From contig QAOA01001288.1 in NCBI GenBank assembly GCA_003255065.1, positions 1,061,238-1,125,237 on the forward strand: DNA of 64,000 nt. Reading direction: 5' to 3'. How positions within the stretch are numbered: the first letter of the stretch is position 1; every line of letters starts with the position of its first letter. The position numbers were made by a program, and so were the translations under genes. Positions 49,801 to 63,405 of this stretch are shown piece after piece. Under the pieces are notes generated by a model that was not told the DNA's origin, did not search any database, and saw only the letters and a program-made list of their open reading frames with translations. The stretch comes from Cercis canadensis (taxonomy: Eukaryota > Streptophyta > Magnoliopsida > Fabales > Fabaceae).

Positions 49801-52800
49801 CATAACAAACACATACAACTTATAAGTGGGCAATTGCCAATTGCCAATTGCCTTTTTATTTAACTAGACAGTCACTTGAATCAATTGATTCATACAAGAA
49901 GAAAATCTTAATGTATATAAGAAAAAACATGCACAGAAATATATGTATAAACTGACCTGCCCACTGATGTCCACCAGATAGCTTAGAAATAGAAGAAAGT
50001 CCCAGGCAGACTCAAACATCACTTTTGCAATCTGATAAGTAGCATGGACTATGATGGAGGAATTAATATTTGATAATAATTCAATATTAAAGTCATGTAG
50101 TATTTTCTTTGGTACCAAAAATTTTAGGACACCCTCAATTACATTTAAAATCCTGTCCCATGTAGCAGCCTTCTTGTACAAGGTTTGAAGAGACAAGAAC
50201 AAGTCAACAGAAAGTTTCCTCAGACTCCTGTGGTCTGCTAGCTCTTTTTCCAGGACTATATTATCCCCAGGAGTATAAGTATGGAGAACTAGACCTGATG
50301 TACCATATCCTGTTTCCAGAATCTTCACTATACAATGAATAATATCTTCTGATGAGATCACTGATGCACTTAGAAGTGACTCATAAAATATAGAAGAAGC
50401 AGTTTTGCCCAACTGTTGGCTGAGACTTATAACACATCTGAGCAAATCAATCAGAATTTCACATTCAAGATCATTATGAAAAAAATCCACAAGGCCTGTG
50501 AGTTCACCAATTTCATCAGAACAACCTACAGAATATGAATGGGAGACCATATTGAGTACAGGAAATGAAAACAATGAACACATATGATGAGCAAGTAAAG
50601 AAGTGAATCAAAACTATCTCAAAGAAAAGCTAGTTATTTATAATCAGCAATTACCCTCTATAATCCGCTCAATATCTTCCAAATCCCGAAAGAGTGATAC
50701 TGAACTTTTTCTTATCAAACCAACAGCACCAGAAGAGGAGTCAATGATCAAACCACACGATGCATTGTTCTTGCACCAGTTATGGAAGTAACGGGTGCAA
50801 AAATATTTCCAGCAACGAAATATAGACAATTTTTCAGTGCCAACCTAACACAGTGTCAATCTCGTCAGTTTACTAAACCAATCTTATCCCTCCCAAAATC
50901 AAAAGGGGGCAAAAACTAAGGAGAGAGAGTTAATAGATATGACAATGATAACCTCATGTTCTACAAGTGAAAGTATCTCCTTTTTCAGTCCATCAGCAGT
51001 TAAAGCTTGGAACTCAGATTCAACCATATGCCTGTTATACTCAACCAGAGTTGCATACAAAGCAGCATTATGATGAACCCCAGGAAGAAGCAGCCTGCGT
51101 AAGAAAATGGAAGACACAAATGGTACAACATCATCCTGCAGAAAATTGCACAGAGAAACAACTGTAAGTGATAACAACCCTCAGTACGACAACAATTAGG
51201 ACTTATATGTTGCAGTGACACGAAAACTGCTAAGTCCAATATAGGCAGTTCTAATATTTCTTCATCTTCCTTTCTTTTTTCTTTTGTGGCAGTGAAGGAT
51301 AAGTTGCTTCTGGTCATCATTTATAGGCATCAACAAGGATGTCTCAAGTGTACAAAATTAATGTGTATGTTTCTACTGGATGCAGTATAAATTTTCATGT
51401 TCTACTGCATTGGTTAAATTATCACTTAGATCCATGTAGCTTTCATAAAGTGTCAAATTAAAGGTATCCAATTACAATTTCTTTTTAAGCTGAGTCATTC
51501 ATATGCGCTTGGTGTCAATGGAATATGGCCCCAACCACTACCACGTTCTTAGAATGGGAGGAATCACCATGACATAATATCATCATGGGCTTGGATAAGA
51601 TTTTACATGCATAGTTATGCATCTATTTGAGCATATACACATCTTAGCAGAGTGCAGCAAATGTGCATAAATGCAAATGAAAAATTGAGATATACTTCTT
51701 TTCCATTAATATAGCAAAGTAATACAAGGCCTCCAAGAAAAACTTTTGAACCTGGATTCATAAATTAATAACTTAAAAATTATAAACAAAAAAAAAAAAG
51801 ATTATACAAGACTTGCTTACCTTAGAAGATGATAATATTGAATGTGCAATGCGCAAAATTTCATCTGCAAGATGTTGGGAACTTTGAAATAGCTGATCAG
51901 CCACAAATTCTTCCTGTAATGCATAAGAGAATGCTTCCTCCCTGACAAGACACAGAGGATAATCAATTGAGCTAGAACAATCATACGGCAAAGTAGCAAT
52001 TTAAACAATTCAGAATCAGAATCAGTAACAATGACAAACTTGGTACCCTTAAAGATAGAATGTCAGGTTTATACTACCACTAAGTTTAATGTGGAAAGAT
52101 GGTCAATTAAACAGCCTGGCATGAACAAACTGACAAATGTTACATACACATCAGTATTAGCACGAAACATGTGTGACACTAATTCATCATCCTTCAGTAT
52201 CCATATCTTGTCCAAAGATAGTTTGACATCAATGCATCCTCCCTGGAAAAAACTAGAGCAGTCTCATGTTTCAAGCTGGAGGAAAAATCACATCTAAAAG
52301 CTTAAAAGACAGCTGGATGAACAGGCCCATGCTTCCAGTGGGTTACCTCCTCCAAGGGAATATATTGTACTGAAGTCTCCATTGAGAAAACAATTCTGTC
52401 CCCAAAATTATGTTGGATGTTATGGATAGAGATCATTTCCAAGCTTTCATCCTTCAAAATTGTGCCCAGAAAGTCAGATACTAAAGTAGGCAATGTAAGT
52501 GTAATAAGCCAAACAAAGCTGTGTGATATTGATAAGTATATGAATTGAACAGTTCATACACAAATAGATGATAATCTTTTAAGGACAAGTCATATTACCC
52601 CCAACACTTTGGATGCTTAACACATCTTTGAACCATATGAAAAATATACATTAGAAAAACTATATCTTTCCAATTCAACCAAATTCATAATATAAGAGAG
52701 AACAGAAACAATGAAGAAAACATTAAGGATCAAATAGAACACAAAGGTAGACCACCCATATAATTTGCTCAACTCAATAATTTTCTCAATAAGTCAAGCT

Positions 52801-55686
52801 TGTGAACTAAACAAGCAAAACATGAGCCATACTTTCACGCTCCTTAGTTTTAAATTAGTCAAGCTTGAGCTCCTACAAGTCCAATTCATTTGGCTCATGA
52901 GCTGGCTTCATTAACTTCATACACACACACACACACACTAAATGAAGATCTAAGGATAAATTGTTACCTTGTCAAATAAACTAAATTACCAGAGATTAGA
53001 TTAAATTACTGACAAGTTTAATATTTCATATGAATTCTGTAAGTTCCAAGTCCAATACAACTTGGTCATTTCTAGCCCAAAGTGCAGATTACCAGGGAAC
53101 ATTAGATTCCTCTACTTGCTGAAATGCTAAAATAAAACTGTAAGCCTATTTGCTTAAACTAACACCAAATCTGCTATCTGTCTTCCCATTTTTGACAATC
53201 TTAATGCTACATGGTTCAAAATTGAAGTAATATTCCAGCAACCAAACTTAATAAGAAAGCTAAATTAAATAAAATGATTTAAAGCAACATGAGAAAAACA
53301 AAGAGCACTTCTAATATATTTGTAAAACAGAAAATATCAAGGATAAAAATAAACAAATTGTATTTTGTATTCTAATAAATGAATCAGAAATCACAATTTT
53401 ATAATTACATACCATAGTATGTCTGTACAAGATTGCCAAAGGAATTGAACTTGAATCAGGGTGAGGTTGACCCACCCATAATCTTAAAAAAGTAGCCCCT
53501 GAAGAACAAAAAACATTAAGGTGTGAGTGAAGCAAGCAAAAGAAAAGAGAGGGGTGTAATTTATCATTAAACAAAGGAAAGGAGGGAATAATTGTAAATT
53601 TATCTTTAATCATATTTATACTCCAGGAGAAAGGAGACAATTCACCGTTCCCCATACATAAGACAACTGGACAAAAAAGAAACACGTTTTTCTCTCAAAT
53701 AAGTAATAACCCTTCCTTGTGTATTTCATGCAACTACCTTTTTTTCTCCAACAAACCTTCTTGTTGGTTTCCATTAATCACACATAAAAACATTAATAGC
53801 ATAAGGATAATTATTTGTTTATTTATACACAACAACAAAAACACATACACACACATGAACAAACAAAATTATGTAGACAAATAAGCTTATATGCCTTGAC
53901 AATTCCCACTTTAATTCATGTGTATTTAAGATATTAAAAGGGAAGAATAAGTAAAGCAAAGAATAAATAGAAGAAAAGAAGCCTGGGACAAAGAGCAAGT
54001 AAAAGTAAATGAACAAAGAACTATAAGTAGATGTGCCCTCAAGCAACAAGTCAATAGTCACTACTTGATCTTCAAGCTTCCCCAAATTATCATCTAACCC
54101 TATGCCCTATTCGGAAATTCCTTAAAAAAAATAAAAAGAAGAAGAAGAAGTTTGATCTTGGAATCCTGAAACCCTCTATAACAGCCATTGGTAGGTTTCC
54201 TAATTACTCCCACTCATTTAGACAATAATACTGGAGAAATGAATAAAATATTTATCCTCTTCAAAGTTTGGGGAGGCCCACTAGGTGATGGAGCAAGAAT
54301 ACAGATGAACATTAAAAAATTGAAATGTCAGAAAGCAGAGAGATAGAAGTTACCTGCCATTTCTGCAATGCCCATAGTATGACTAAAGACCCTGCTACTA
54401 CATGCAAGATCCCAAACTCTTAACGTCCCATCCAAATGAAGCACAAACACAAGCTTTCTCCCATGCAACTCAGATATTATCAAGTCTTGTACAGAACTCA
54501 CCATTTTACCCCTAGAAGACATGTTTAATGAACATCTTATAACTCAAAATGAGGGGGAAAAAATCCAAGCAAAATATAATATAATCAAGAATAGAATGTT
54601 ATCAGTAATAAAATTTGTAAAAGATGATACCGTGACATCAAACCCCACAAGCGGCTGATTCCAGCTTCATCTCTCAGCTCATGGACAAAACCTTTGAGGA
54701 AAAACAAAATACATCACAAACAGTAAAAAATTGAATACTTACCATCAAAATTACTCCAAATATGAAGAGAAGTACAGCACTGTCATAGATGACTTCTGTT
54801 GCTATACAGTCAAAAAAATCCCTAATTCCTAGACTAACATAACTGCTGATCATCAAAATGACACACAAGATGCAATAGTAGGCTATAATTTGCCATATAA
54901 ATTTCTTTAGGAGCAACCAGCCCACATTACTATGGCCTTCAGGGACAGCACGATAATGTATAACTCAAGTTCCCAGAGGATGTGTAAATTGCATGCACAA
55001 TCATGAATTGCAAAGAATGGAACACAGAGGCACATACAGTAACAAGAGAGGAAAGGGCCGAGTTAATCATACCCGGAGCAGTTGGGTCAAGTACACCAAG
55101 TTGGAAACAGCAAACAGAACCATCACTCCTGCCAATTACAAGACACCCAGCTGTCGCTGTTACAGACGTGATTGCTATATGATTGGAATAAGCGTGCAAA
55201 TTAAGCTCTATAAGCTCATCCACAGGGAGAACGGAGCAGGAGGCATATGCAGAGACATTCCTAACTTTCAATAAGTAAGCCACCCCAGACACAGTCAATG
55301 CATAAAGCAAATAGGGGTATCTAGAGGTGGAAGCAATCTGCATTTAGTAAAAATATAACTCATGTCAAAATAAATTGAAGGCACTAAATGACCAAGGAAG
55401 CAACAATCAAGCTACAATGTAGCATGTAGACAGAGATGCAGTGTGATGAATATGTAACCTCGTTTTTGCAGATAAAGGCAAATGGACAGAGCGCATCAGG
55501 GAAGGTGAATCTCAGTCCCAGTCTAGGAAATTCTTTGGAAGCACAGAGCTCCAGTAACTCGAGAGTGTGAGGCTGCGTCTTGTGAATTCTCCTGCGCGAA
55601 GGGTGACAGTGATGGTTAGTAGTTATAGGACAGATTTTGAACCGAAAAGGAAATCGATACTAAAACCAAACATGCAATTTGGGCAC

Positions 55687-55717
<31 letters not shown>

Positions 55718-55933
55718 TGAAGTGAACCATATTAAATAAGTAGAAGGATTTCCAATAATGAAGCAAGAAGCACGATCCTCGGTGGGAGGTCCGCGAGTGG
55801 TCGGGGAACTGTCAACGGCGGCGGCGGCGGCGGCGGTGTTGGAAGAAGTGGCCAAGAACAATTCGATCCACTTGACCGCGTCGCTACCGGTGATAGGGAC
55901 TTCTTTCCCGGCTAACGTCGACCTACTTGCCAT
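40833..55933 (-). CDS. NUP160: Nuclear pore complex protein NUP160
   Basis: Twenty-seven exons, minus strand, upper ends in gene order: 55933, 55591, 55337, 54691, 54511, 53498, 52451, 52242, 51941, 51135, 50844, 50525, 48238, 47374, 46977, 45764, 45582, 44686, 44535, 44090, 43816, 43572, 43280, 42874, 42085, 41130 and 40874. Matching lower ends: 55728, 55459, 55073, 54631, 54354, 53413, 52347, 52148, 51821, 50953, 50655, 49957, 48076, 47100, 46790, 45688, 45236, 44618, 44217, 43965, 43708, 43501, 43157, 42767, 41951, 40957 and 40833. Phases agree throughout and give about 1,499 residues, the length I recall for Arabidopsis NUP160. Recognisable blocks include FPRLGLRFTFPDAL, HYYQWAMQLFEQYN, RRKRPFAVWFPYTTIERL and GHESNPASLFQLYV. 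NUP160 is a scaffold member of the NUP107-160 complex, needed for mRNA export. Exon 1 has a GCC-coded alanine run. Exon 25 could start three bases earlier. Confidence 0.95.
48507..48640 (-). mobile_element. Possible SINE in NUP160 intron 12
   Basis: The plus-strand stretch TTTTTTGGTG...ACAAAAATG resembles the 3' end of the SINE at 29651-29889. A box-B-like AGTTCGAAGC is readable on the minus strand about 85 bases away. I found no convincing target duplication; an 8-bp GATGCTTC occurs on both sides but not flush with the ends. Confidence 0.35.
55690..55717. repeat. GA microsatellite in NUP160 intron 1
   Basis: A near-perfect (GA)n run of about 28 bases, just inside the first intron and about ten bases from the donor side of exon 1. 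Confidence 0.9.
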
Positions 55934-56434
55934 TTTTCCAATCGAATCACCAGCAAAACCCTAGTGCAGGTTTAAGGGTTTAAACTTTAAACATAACCCG
56001 GTTCTAATACAGAGGAGAACCGAAGAACCCTTCGCGCCCAAAATAAGAAAAATTAAAAAGAAACAATTATACAAATAATAAATCTTTCCAAATAGTAGTT
56101 AAAGTAAAGTAAATTTGAGTATATTCATCCGTCTCCACAAAATTGTGCAGCTAAATCTATCTGCCTTTTTTCTTGAGAAATAACATTAGTTTCCGGACCC
56201 TGTTATTTATATATAAATTTAAATATGAATAGCTTAAAATTTAAATAAAAACATTTTTTACTAAAAAAAAAATGTTGCTAACGAAATTAACAAAAGTAGC
56301 ATTTAAAGTGATTCTATATTTTTTATTCATTGACTAGTACACCATGGAGGTAGCATCTCACTTTTATAATCTTTCCATACCGGATTCAAATAAAGGTTTG
56401 AATGCATACTTCCATAATAAAATGCTAAACTATT

Positions 56435-57924
56435 TAGGCCCCATTTAAATAGTATAATTTATGACTTATTATAATTTATTTATTATTATAATTGTTTATA
56501 TACAGATTTAGTAAGTGTTTGAATTAGCTTATAACTTAAGCTTATGACATAAAATAAACTATTTTAAGCTTATTTTTAAAAGTTAAAAAATGTAGCTTAT
56601 CAAAATAAGTGGTTGCGAAAGTTAAAATGAGCTTATTCAATAGTTGTTTTTATGATATTTCTGGTCAAAAATAACCCTAACAAAAATTAAGAATTTCAAT
56701 CCTTGCCCATGACAAATTTGAAATACCCAACTATCTTGTTTCTCTGCTCCGCCATGGCAGAGTCATCTCTCCACAACTTCACCATCAACCACCATTAACC
56801 ATGCAAAAAAAGAATGAGATAGATAGACTGAGATTACAAAGAGAGAAGAAACACTGACAGAGATAAAAAGTGAAAGGAAGATAAACTGATTATTGAATAC
56901 TATTTTTGAGAATTTACTGAAAATGTTGCATATCCATGGAAGTCTTTAGATGTAGCCACTACTTGCTGGAGCTCAATTTTTAACTTTCATTCTCTCCAAT
57001 GGCGATTCAAGTGTGGAAAATTTTCTCTCTCCTTCCATCTTTCTCTTTCCATAGTTTTCCTTGAGTCAATCTTAATTAACATCCCAGCTCATCTGCTTCA
57101 TCACTCAGCAAATTCGGCACTTGTCAATCGGTTGACGGAAGGATGCAATTAAAGTGATTTCTGTCACCGATTCTTTCATTTTTCTCGTTTGCTGGTTGGT
57201 TTGCTTGTTGATCTTTAGTTTAGTTGTTCGTTTGCAATCCGCAACACCGTTTTGATTGACCTCAAATTTTCAGATTTTTGGAATCATATTTCTACATTTA
57301 TTCTAATTGGAAGCCATTCCTTCCTCTTGATTTTTGATTCTGCTCTATAATATTCACTTGAGTTGGATACATTATGCACACATTTGATTCTAGTTGATTA
57401 TTTGTGCCAATGATTTCGATTGTAGTTGAAGATCTTGTTAATGTTTTTTCTTTTTTCAAAAAGAAAAACTATTATAATACTATGTTGGTATAATGAGTAA
57501 GTTTTATGTTGTTCTATGAACTATCTATGTAAAGCTTTTATCTATCATCATCATCTACCTGTAATGGATGAAATTTGCTTACAATGTTTATTGTCATTGA
57601 AAATTTACTTCTAAATTTTCTATGCATAATCAAACATGGCCGAAATATAATAATCTCTCTGCTATGGAGAGATGGTGAACCCACTGCTTCCTAGATATAT
57701 TATTTTTCAATATCTAAGTAAGAGATTTTTTGTCCAAAATTCAAATACATTTATCAAGTCTTTATAAATGTCCTTTTTGGTAATTTGCATGTATAAAAAT
57801 ACTTATAGAGTTATATATCCAAACACTAATATTAACCATAAAAACACTTATCGGATTATGCATCCAAACATAAAATAACTTATTGTATAAGAGTTTGTTA
57901 CACCGTTTACCCAAACAAGCCTTA
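56435..57924. mobile_element. hAT-like non-autonomous element (candidate)
   Basis: The left end TAGGCCCCATTTAAATAG and the inverse of the right end TAAGGCTTGTTTGGGTAAAC resemble the plant hAT-type TAGGCCTGTTTGGATAA terminus. Inside each end are blocks of the AATAAGCTTAT / ATAAGTTATTT type. An 8-bp target duplication is only partly matched (AACTATTT against AGTCATTT). No transposase frame is visible. The interior, about 56,700-57,600, has no recognisable gene. Confidence 0.42.
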
Positions 57925-58049
57925 GTCATTTGGATTTTGGACGTACCTTTTAAGGCTTGAAGACCATAAAGTGATTCTTTAGGTGTCTCATTAACCATTA
58001 TAAACAATTTTATCTAAATTTAAATGTTCTTATATAATCATAAAAAATA

Positions 58050-58525
58050 GACTTAAATAAATTGTAGGTCTCTATAATTTGGATGAATTTTGAATAATGT
58101 CCCTATAATTTTTTTTGGGTCTTTATAGTTTGAATTAATTGGGTCATTATCGTTAATAACTTCGTCAATTTAGTACTCACATGACAAATGACTTATCTAT
58201 GTGGTAATAAAAAAAATTGACATGACTCCAAAGTGGCACATTACATCATCATCTTTACCAACTTCAAACTTCAAGAGAAAAGATGTTGATGACAATTTTT
58301 TTGTCACTTTGGAGTCACGTTAGCTTATTTTATTATCACATAGATAAGTCATTTGTTATATCAGCACTAAATTGACAGAATTATAACTAAGGGTGACATC
58401 ACAACAGGGACCCAATTAAAAAAAAAATTCAAACTATAATGACCTCAAAAGAGAAAAAAAAAAAAACTATAGGGACATTATTCAAAATTTGTCAAAACTA
58501 TAAGAACCTATAGGACATTTAAACC
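58050..58525. mobile_element. Mutator-type MITE, family shared with 39669-40123
   Basis: The element is 476 bp with ends GACTTAAAT and ATTTAAACC, long imperfect inverted arms, and a perfect 9-bp target duplication TAAAAAATA (58041-58049 and 58526-58534). It shares internal sequence with 39669-40123, such as ATCAGCACTAAATTGACA and the CATAGATAAGTCATTTG block. Confidence 0.88.
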
Positions 58526-58534
58526 TAAAAAATA

Positions 58535-60818
58535 TATATAATTTGTCTTTATTTTTGTTACTAGATAAACAATGTTAAATTCTTTTAGGTGGGGAATATT
58601 AGATAGAATCATAGAAGGATGAAAAATTTAGACCTAATATCTCAATCTCATAAAAAAAAATTTAGATCAATTATACTATATATATATATATATATATCTT
58701 CATTACTTATATTTGTCTACAAATATAACATTATAGTATTCAAACAAATATCTTGCATTCTCGTGATACTATTGTAAGGAGTAGTGTTATTTTACAATTA
58801 TTAGATATATAAATTTTATAATTTTTTATTGACTGTTAGAAAAAAAAAAAAGATCAAAGTAGAAATAAATGAACTCCAATAATGCATTTCAAAAAAGTTG
58901 TGTTATTATTATGCCTATATATATTTGTACCATGGAATCAAAAGTTGGGAGTTTTTTTCCTCAAAAAAAAAGTGAAGAGTTTTTTTGTTGGTCAAACATA
59001 TTGAATTCTGAAGTTTGTCATCAAAAAAGAAAAGAAGCAACCATAGATCTTACATCATCAAATCCACCGCAGGAGTTTTTTTTTTTTTTTTTTTAAGGAA
59101 AAAAATATTATCATCCATACAGATTTGAACCATGGAGTCAAAACTAGAATTTTGGGCTAGTATGTAGCAAACCCCCCCAAAAAATGGAGAAGAACTTGGG
59201 TCAATAAATCTACTTGTAGGCTGATCCAGTTTCAAGTCAGCAGACCTGATTAGCCCAAACCAACACAAACCAGCAAAAAAAGAAGAGGAGAAAATAAACC
59301 AAAACCTAGACATGTCAGCATCACCCTAATGTCAGTCTGAAACAGTTCTAGTAAACCTCGCTGCGATTTGAGATTAGGACCTTAGATTCAGTGTTTGATC
59401 CGGGAACAAGTTATTTCAGATTTGTTACTTTCATTTGATTCTCTATTTGGTGATAAGATTTCTCTTTCCCATTTTGGTTTGGTTTAAACTTGATCTATCA
59501 GAGAGCTCAAATGGTATGTGTATGTATATGTTTGGATATCTTGTATCTTTGAATTTGTCGTTAAGTATTTGCCAAATCGAATGCAGAACATGAGCAGAAG
59601 GCTGCGTTACCGTACTGTGGAGTAATATTATCCCCACCTAGAAGCCCCTTTCAATCAAAGCCCGTATGTATGTTGCTGTTCGATTCATATCCTTACTTTA
59701 TATTTTGGAAAAAGTGACCAAAGCTTGGTCCCCAAAACGGATAGCACCTTGCTTAAACATACTCCACTTTCTGTCATTTTCCCATCCTTTAGTCTCTTTT
59801 TTCTCCCACGCTTGTCCACAAACTCCTTTCCCACCTTTAGATAATTATAGACCCTTCCCCAATTTGCACTCGTTATCCATCTTTTAAGTCATGCACGTAT
59901 GTGCCAGCCATGTGATTTGAACTCAATAATGTTGTTCCCTACATGTTCCATCATATGCACAAACACCCAATTGGGATCAGGACCAGATGATTTAGAGTTG
60001 CTATGAAAGGAACCTGTTAAGTTAAATGATCGGATTGCGATGTTTCTGAAATAGTCAAGAAGTAAACGTGCTCCTCATCCCAGGGCTACTTTCGTGGCCA
60101 CCACTGCCATTACTACGCTATCAGTGTTGGAAAGTGAGAGAAATTTAATAGGACCACTGTCTGCCTCACTCTCTATCACAAACTCATTACAAGTTGAATT
60201 TAATATGAATATTGAATAATCATAAGAAAGTTTTACAATTTTTCTTTACATAAAATATTTAGACTACATTCACCAAATCACTATGAAACATACTTATATG
60301 AGACCCACAGTTAGTTACACTGGCTGTTATATTCTGCAGTTACTCAACAGTGTACATGCTTTTGTACGGAGTTCTATACGAATAAGGATATGCTTGAGCT
60401 TGATCAAAGTGAAACCGAGTGGAATAAGCATACACTGCGTTTCACCCTTCCCATTTTTTCCTTCTACCAAACATACCCTTAGGTCATTTTGGTTCCTTTT
60501 GCGGTGGCAAGTATTTCTGGTGCTCATTGCAAAAGCTTCAGCTCAGAGCAAAGATGACAAGCAAAATGCAGAAAGAATGGCTTCAATAGATTCATAAGGA
60601 TGGATATCTATTTATCTATTTCAATCTCATTCGTGTATTGGTCTTTGTCATTTCCTTAGTGAGATTCACAAAGACAAGAAGATACATCCTTAAATGGGAA
60701 GTAGAAAAAAGGAGAGGGAAGATACACAAACTATACTATTGTGAAAACAAAAATGCCAATAATCATAATGGGTATATGGCATATACTCCTCTATTACTGG
60801 TAACTTTCTTTTGAATAA
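58535..60818. other. Intergenic, between the MITE and ABCB1, no gene seen
   Basis: AT-rich with T- and A-runs. The frame at 60283-60597 has no family features and probably overlaps the ABCB1 trailer region. Confidence 0.55.
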
Positions 60819-63405
60819 CTAGCCTTCTCTTTCATCATCATCTTTTGGTCTTGCTGAAGAAGTTGAACCCGAGGCCATTCCAATGACTTGTGTGTGTGTG
60901 AACCTTTGTAATTGAATCATGCGTGCATAGATCCCATCTGGGTGATTTTTCAATAGCTGTGAGTGGGATCCTTGCTCTGCCACTTTCCCATCATCAATCA
61001 CAGCAATGAGATTGGCATTCCTAATAGTTGAGAGTCTGTGTGCAACAAGAATGGTTGTTTTTCCTGAGCAGGCACGGTCTAGAGCCTCCTGAACAGATCT
61101 CTCAGACTCAGCATCAAGTGCACTTGTTGCTTCATCTAGAAGCATAAGCTCTGCCTTTCTCACAAAGGCTCTAGCAACAGCTATTCTCTGCTTTTGTCCT
61201 CCAGAAAGTTGAACTCCTCTCTCCCCAACAAATGTTTTGTACCCATCTGGCAAACCAGAAATGAACTTGTGGGCATTGGCAAGAGTTGCTGCTTCAATTA
61301 TCTCAGCTTCAGTTGCTGAGTCATGCCCATAAGCGATGTTTTCATAAATAGTAGCAGCAAAGAGGCAAGGCTCCTGAGGTACAATGGCAATGTGCTTTCT
61401 GAGGGATTTGAGGTTGTATTTTCTAATGTCCTTTCCATCAATCATAACCCTCCCAGAGGTTGGATCATAAAATCTCTGTATAAGTGCAATGACTGAGCTC
61501 TTACCACAGCCACTAGGCCCTACAAGGGCAAGAGTTTTGCCTGCTCTGGCACGAAGACTAAGGTCACGAAAAACTGGCATGTCTGGACGAGTAGGGTAAG
61601 AGAAATCTACATGCTTAAGTTCAACTTCTCCGCGCAGACGATCAGGAACTGGGGTGGCATCTGGGTCATCAGGCTCAATTTCAGTCCTTCGGTCAAGGAG
61701 ATCGAAGACTGACCTCATGGCTCGACCTCCCTTGATGAAGTCAGGAGCCAGTGTTAGAGTTTCAGCAGCACCATTAGCAGAGACCATGAGCACCATAAAA
61801 ACTCTAATGGTTTTAGAGAAATCAGATATCCCATGCTTCACAAGCCAAGAAGCATACCAAAGACCAAGTGCATAGGAAGCGTAAAGTGCAAACTGGGCTA
61901 TTCCAAATCCACTTCCAGAAATCTGTCCCTTCCAAAAGCAATGCCGTAGTGGGGTTTCCAGGTTGGAGGTGAAAAGACCAACAATCTTACTTTCAGAGTT
62001 AAAGGCTGCAACGGTTCTTACATTGGCTATAGCCTCCCCTGCTAGTTGAGTGGCCTTGGCATGAGCCGCTTCTAAGTCTCCAGAGAAGCCAGTCATGAAC
62101 ATTTTCTACATAAAGTTCAACACACTTAATTACTTACTAGATTTTCAAAGGTTAAATCAAATGAGAACAAAAATTTGGATTTCAAAGCTGTTAAGCTGAA
62201 ATGTAGTTTGGCAAACCTGTAAAACAGTTGCTGCAACCACCACAGGGAAGACAGCTACAAGGACAAGGGCAAGGCGCCACTGCAAAACAAACCCTGCAGT
62301 ACAAGCAACTAGCATAAGTGCAGTGTTCTGCACAATTACTGAAATCCGATCTCCGATGGCTGATCTGACATTGTTGGCATCAAGAGCAAGCCTTGCAGCA
62401 ATCCTAGCACTCTCATTTTCCTCCTGATCAAACCATGCCATTTCATTTTTGAGTACTGCAGTCAGCATTTTCTCCCTCACTCTCTTGGTAAGATTTTCTC
62501 CCACAATATCCCAGAAGAAGTGCTGCAGAGTATTGAAGAGAAGTGCAGCTGATGAAAGCCCAATCAACAAGTAGCAGTACTTTTCTATTTGTCGGATCAT
62601 GTATCTGTGGTCCGGATTGTAATAGACGCTGAGGACAGCACTGAGAACATAAGCAAAGAATGCACTAAGGGATCCACAAACAACAGATCCTATGGAACCA
62701 GTTAATGCATAAAGCCATTCAGGAGAGTTCATTTTTGCAAGGCGCCAGAAGGAACTGGCTTGCTCTTTAAAGGGAAGCTTTTCAAGCCTGTAATTTGGAT
62801 GGCTTGCATCAAGGGACAGACTAAAATCAGAAGTGGAGAAGTCAGACAGCCTGCGTGAGTACGGTGACCGCCCATAAGAAGAATTTCGAGCAATTATTGG
62901 TGAGCTTACAGAGTTTCTGGCACTTGATGGCCTGCAAATGAAAAATAAAATTTATACTCATGACCAAAACAAGTTAATTGGCAACAGAATTTTTTAAAAG
63001 ACTACCAATTTCCATTATTGATGTAAGCTACCTTGCACTACTCTTTCTGGCATTATTCAGAGCAGTTTCATGTGCCATCTCCTGCATTCGGATAAGCTTG
63101 GCATAGACTCCATTTTCACCTTTAGCATTGAGCTCATCATGAGTTCCAATTTCAGAAACACTTCCTTGCTGAAGTACAGCTACAAGATCAGCTTTTCGAA
63201 TGGTGGAGAGGCGATGAGCAATTACAAGAGTAGTTCTCCCAATCATGAACCGGTCTAGGGCTTCTTGCACCAGCTTTTCTGACTCAGAGTCTAATGCACT
63301 TGTTGCTTCATCAAGGAGAAGGATTGCTGGGTTTTTCAGCATAGCCCTTGCAATTGCTATCCTCTGCTTTTGCCCTCCTGAAAGTTGCAGCCCTCTCTCT
63401 CCCAC
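60819..63405 (-). CDS. ABCB1: ABC transporter B family member 1 (auxin exporter), C-terminal part, cut by the window edge
   Basis: Three 3' exons on the minus strand: 63032-63405, 62217-62931 and 60819-62105. All are GT-AG, in phase, and encode the last 791 residues, ending [10 protein letters not shown]. The first starts in nucleotide-binding domain 1 at [15 protein letters not shown], then Walker B ([12 protein letters not shown]) and the H-loop. The second carries the Ser/Arg-rich linker ([15 protein letters not shown]), a regulatory linker in plant ABCBs, and the first half of transmembrane domain 2. The third completes that domain and holds nucleotide-binding domain 2: Walker [10 protein letters not shown], signature LSGGQKQR, Walker [10 protein letters not shown] and LVAHR. 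Full proteins are near 1,290 residues, so roughly 500 N-terminal residues lie to the right. ABCB1/PGP1 exports auxin at the plasma membrane. The linker and C terminus favour ABCB1 over ABCB19. Confidence 0.93.

Noticed and set aside
51415-51500. Sequence resembling the end of a Mutator-type element in a NUP160 intron
   Set aside because: Only one end was seen, with no partner arm or duplication.
60283-60597. 104-codon plus-strand frame near the ABCB1 3' end
   Set aside because: It shows no domain and no splice context, and probably overlaps the ABCB1 trailer on the other strand.
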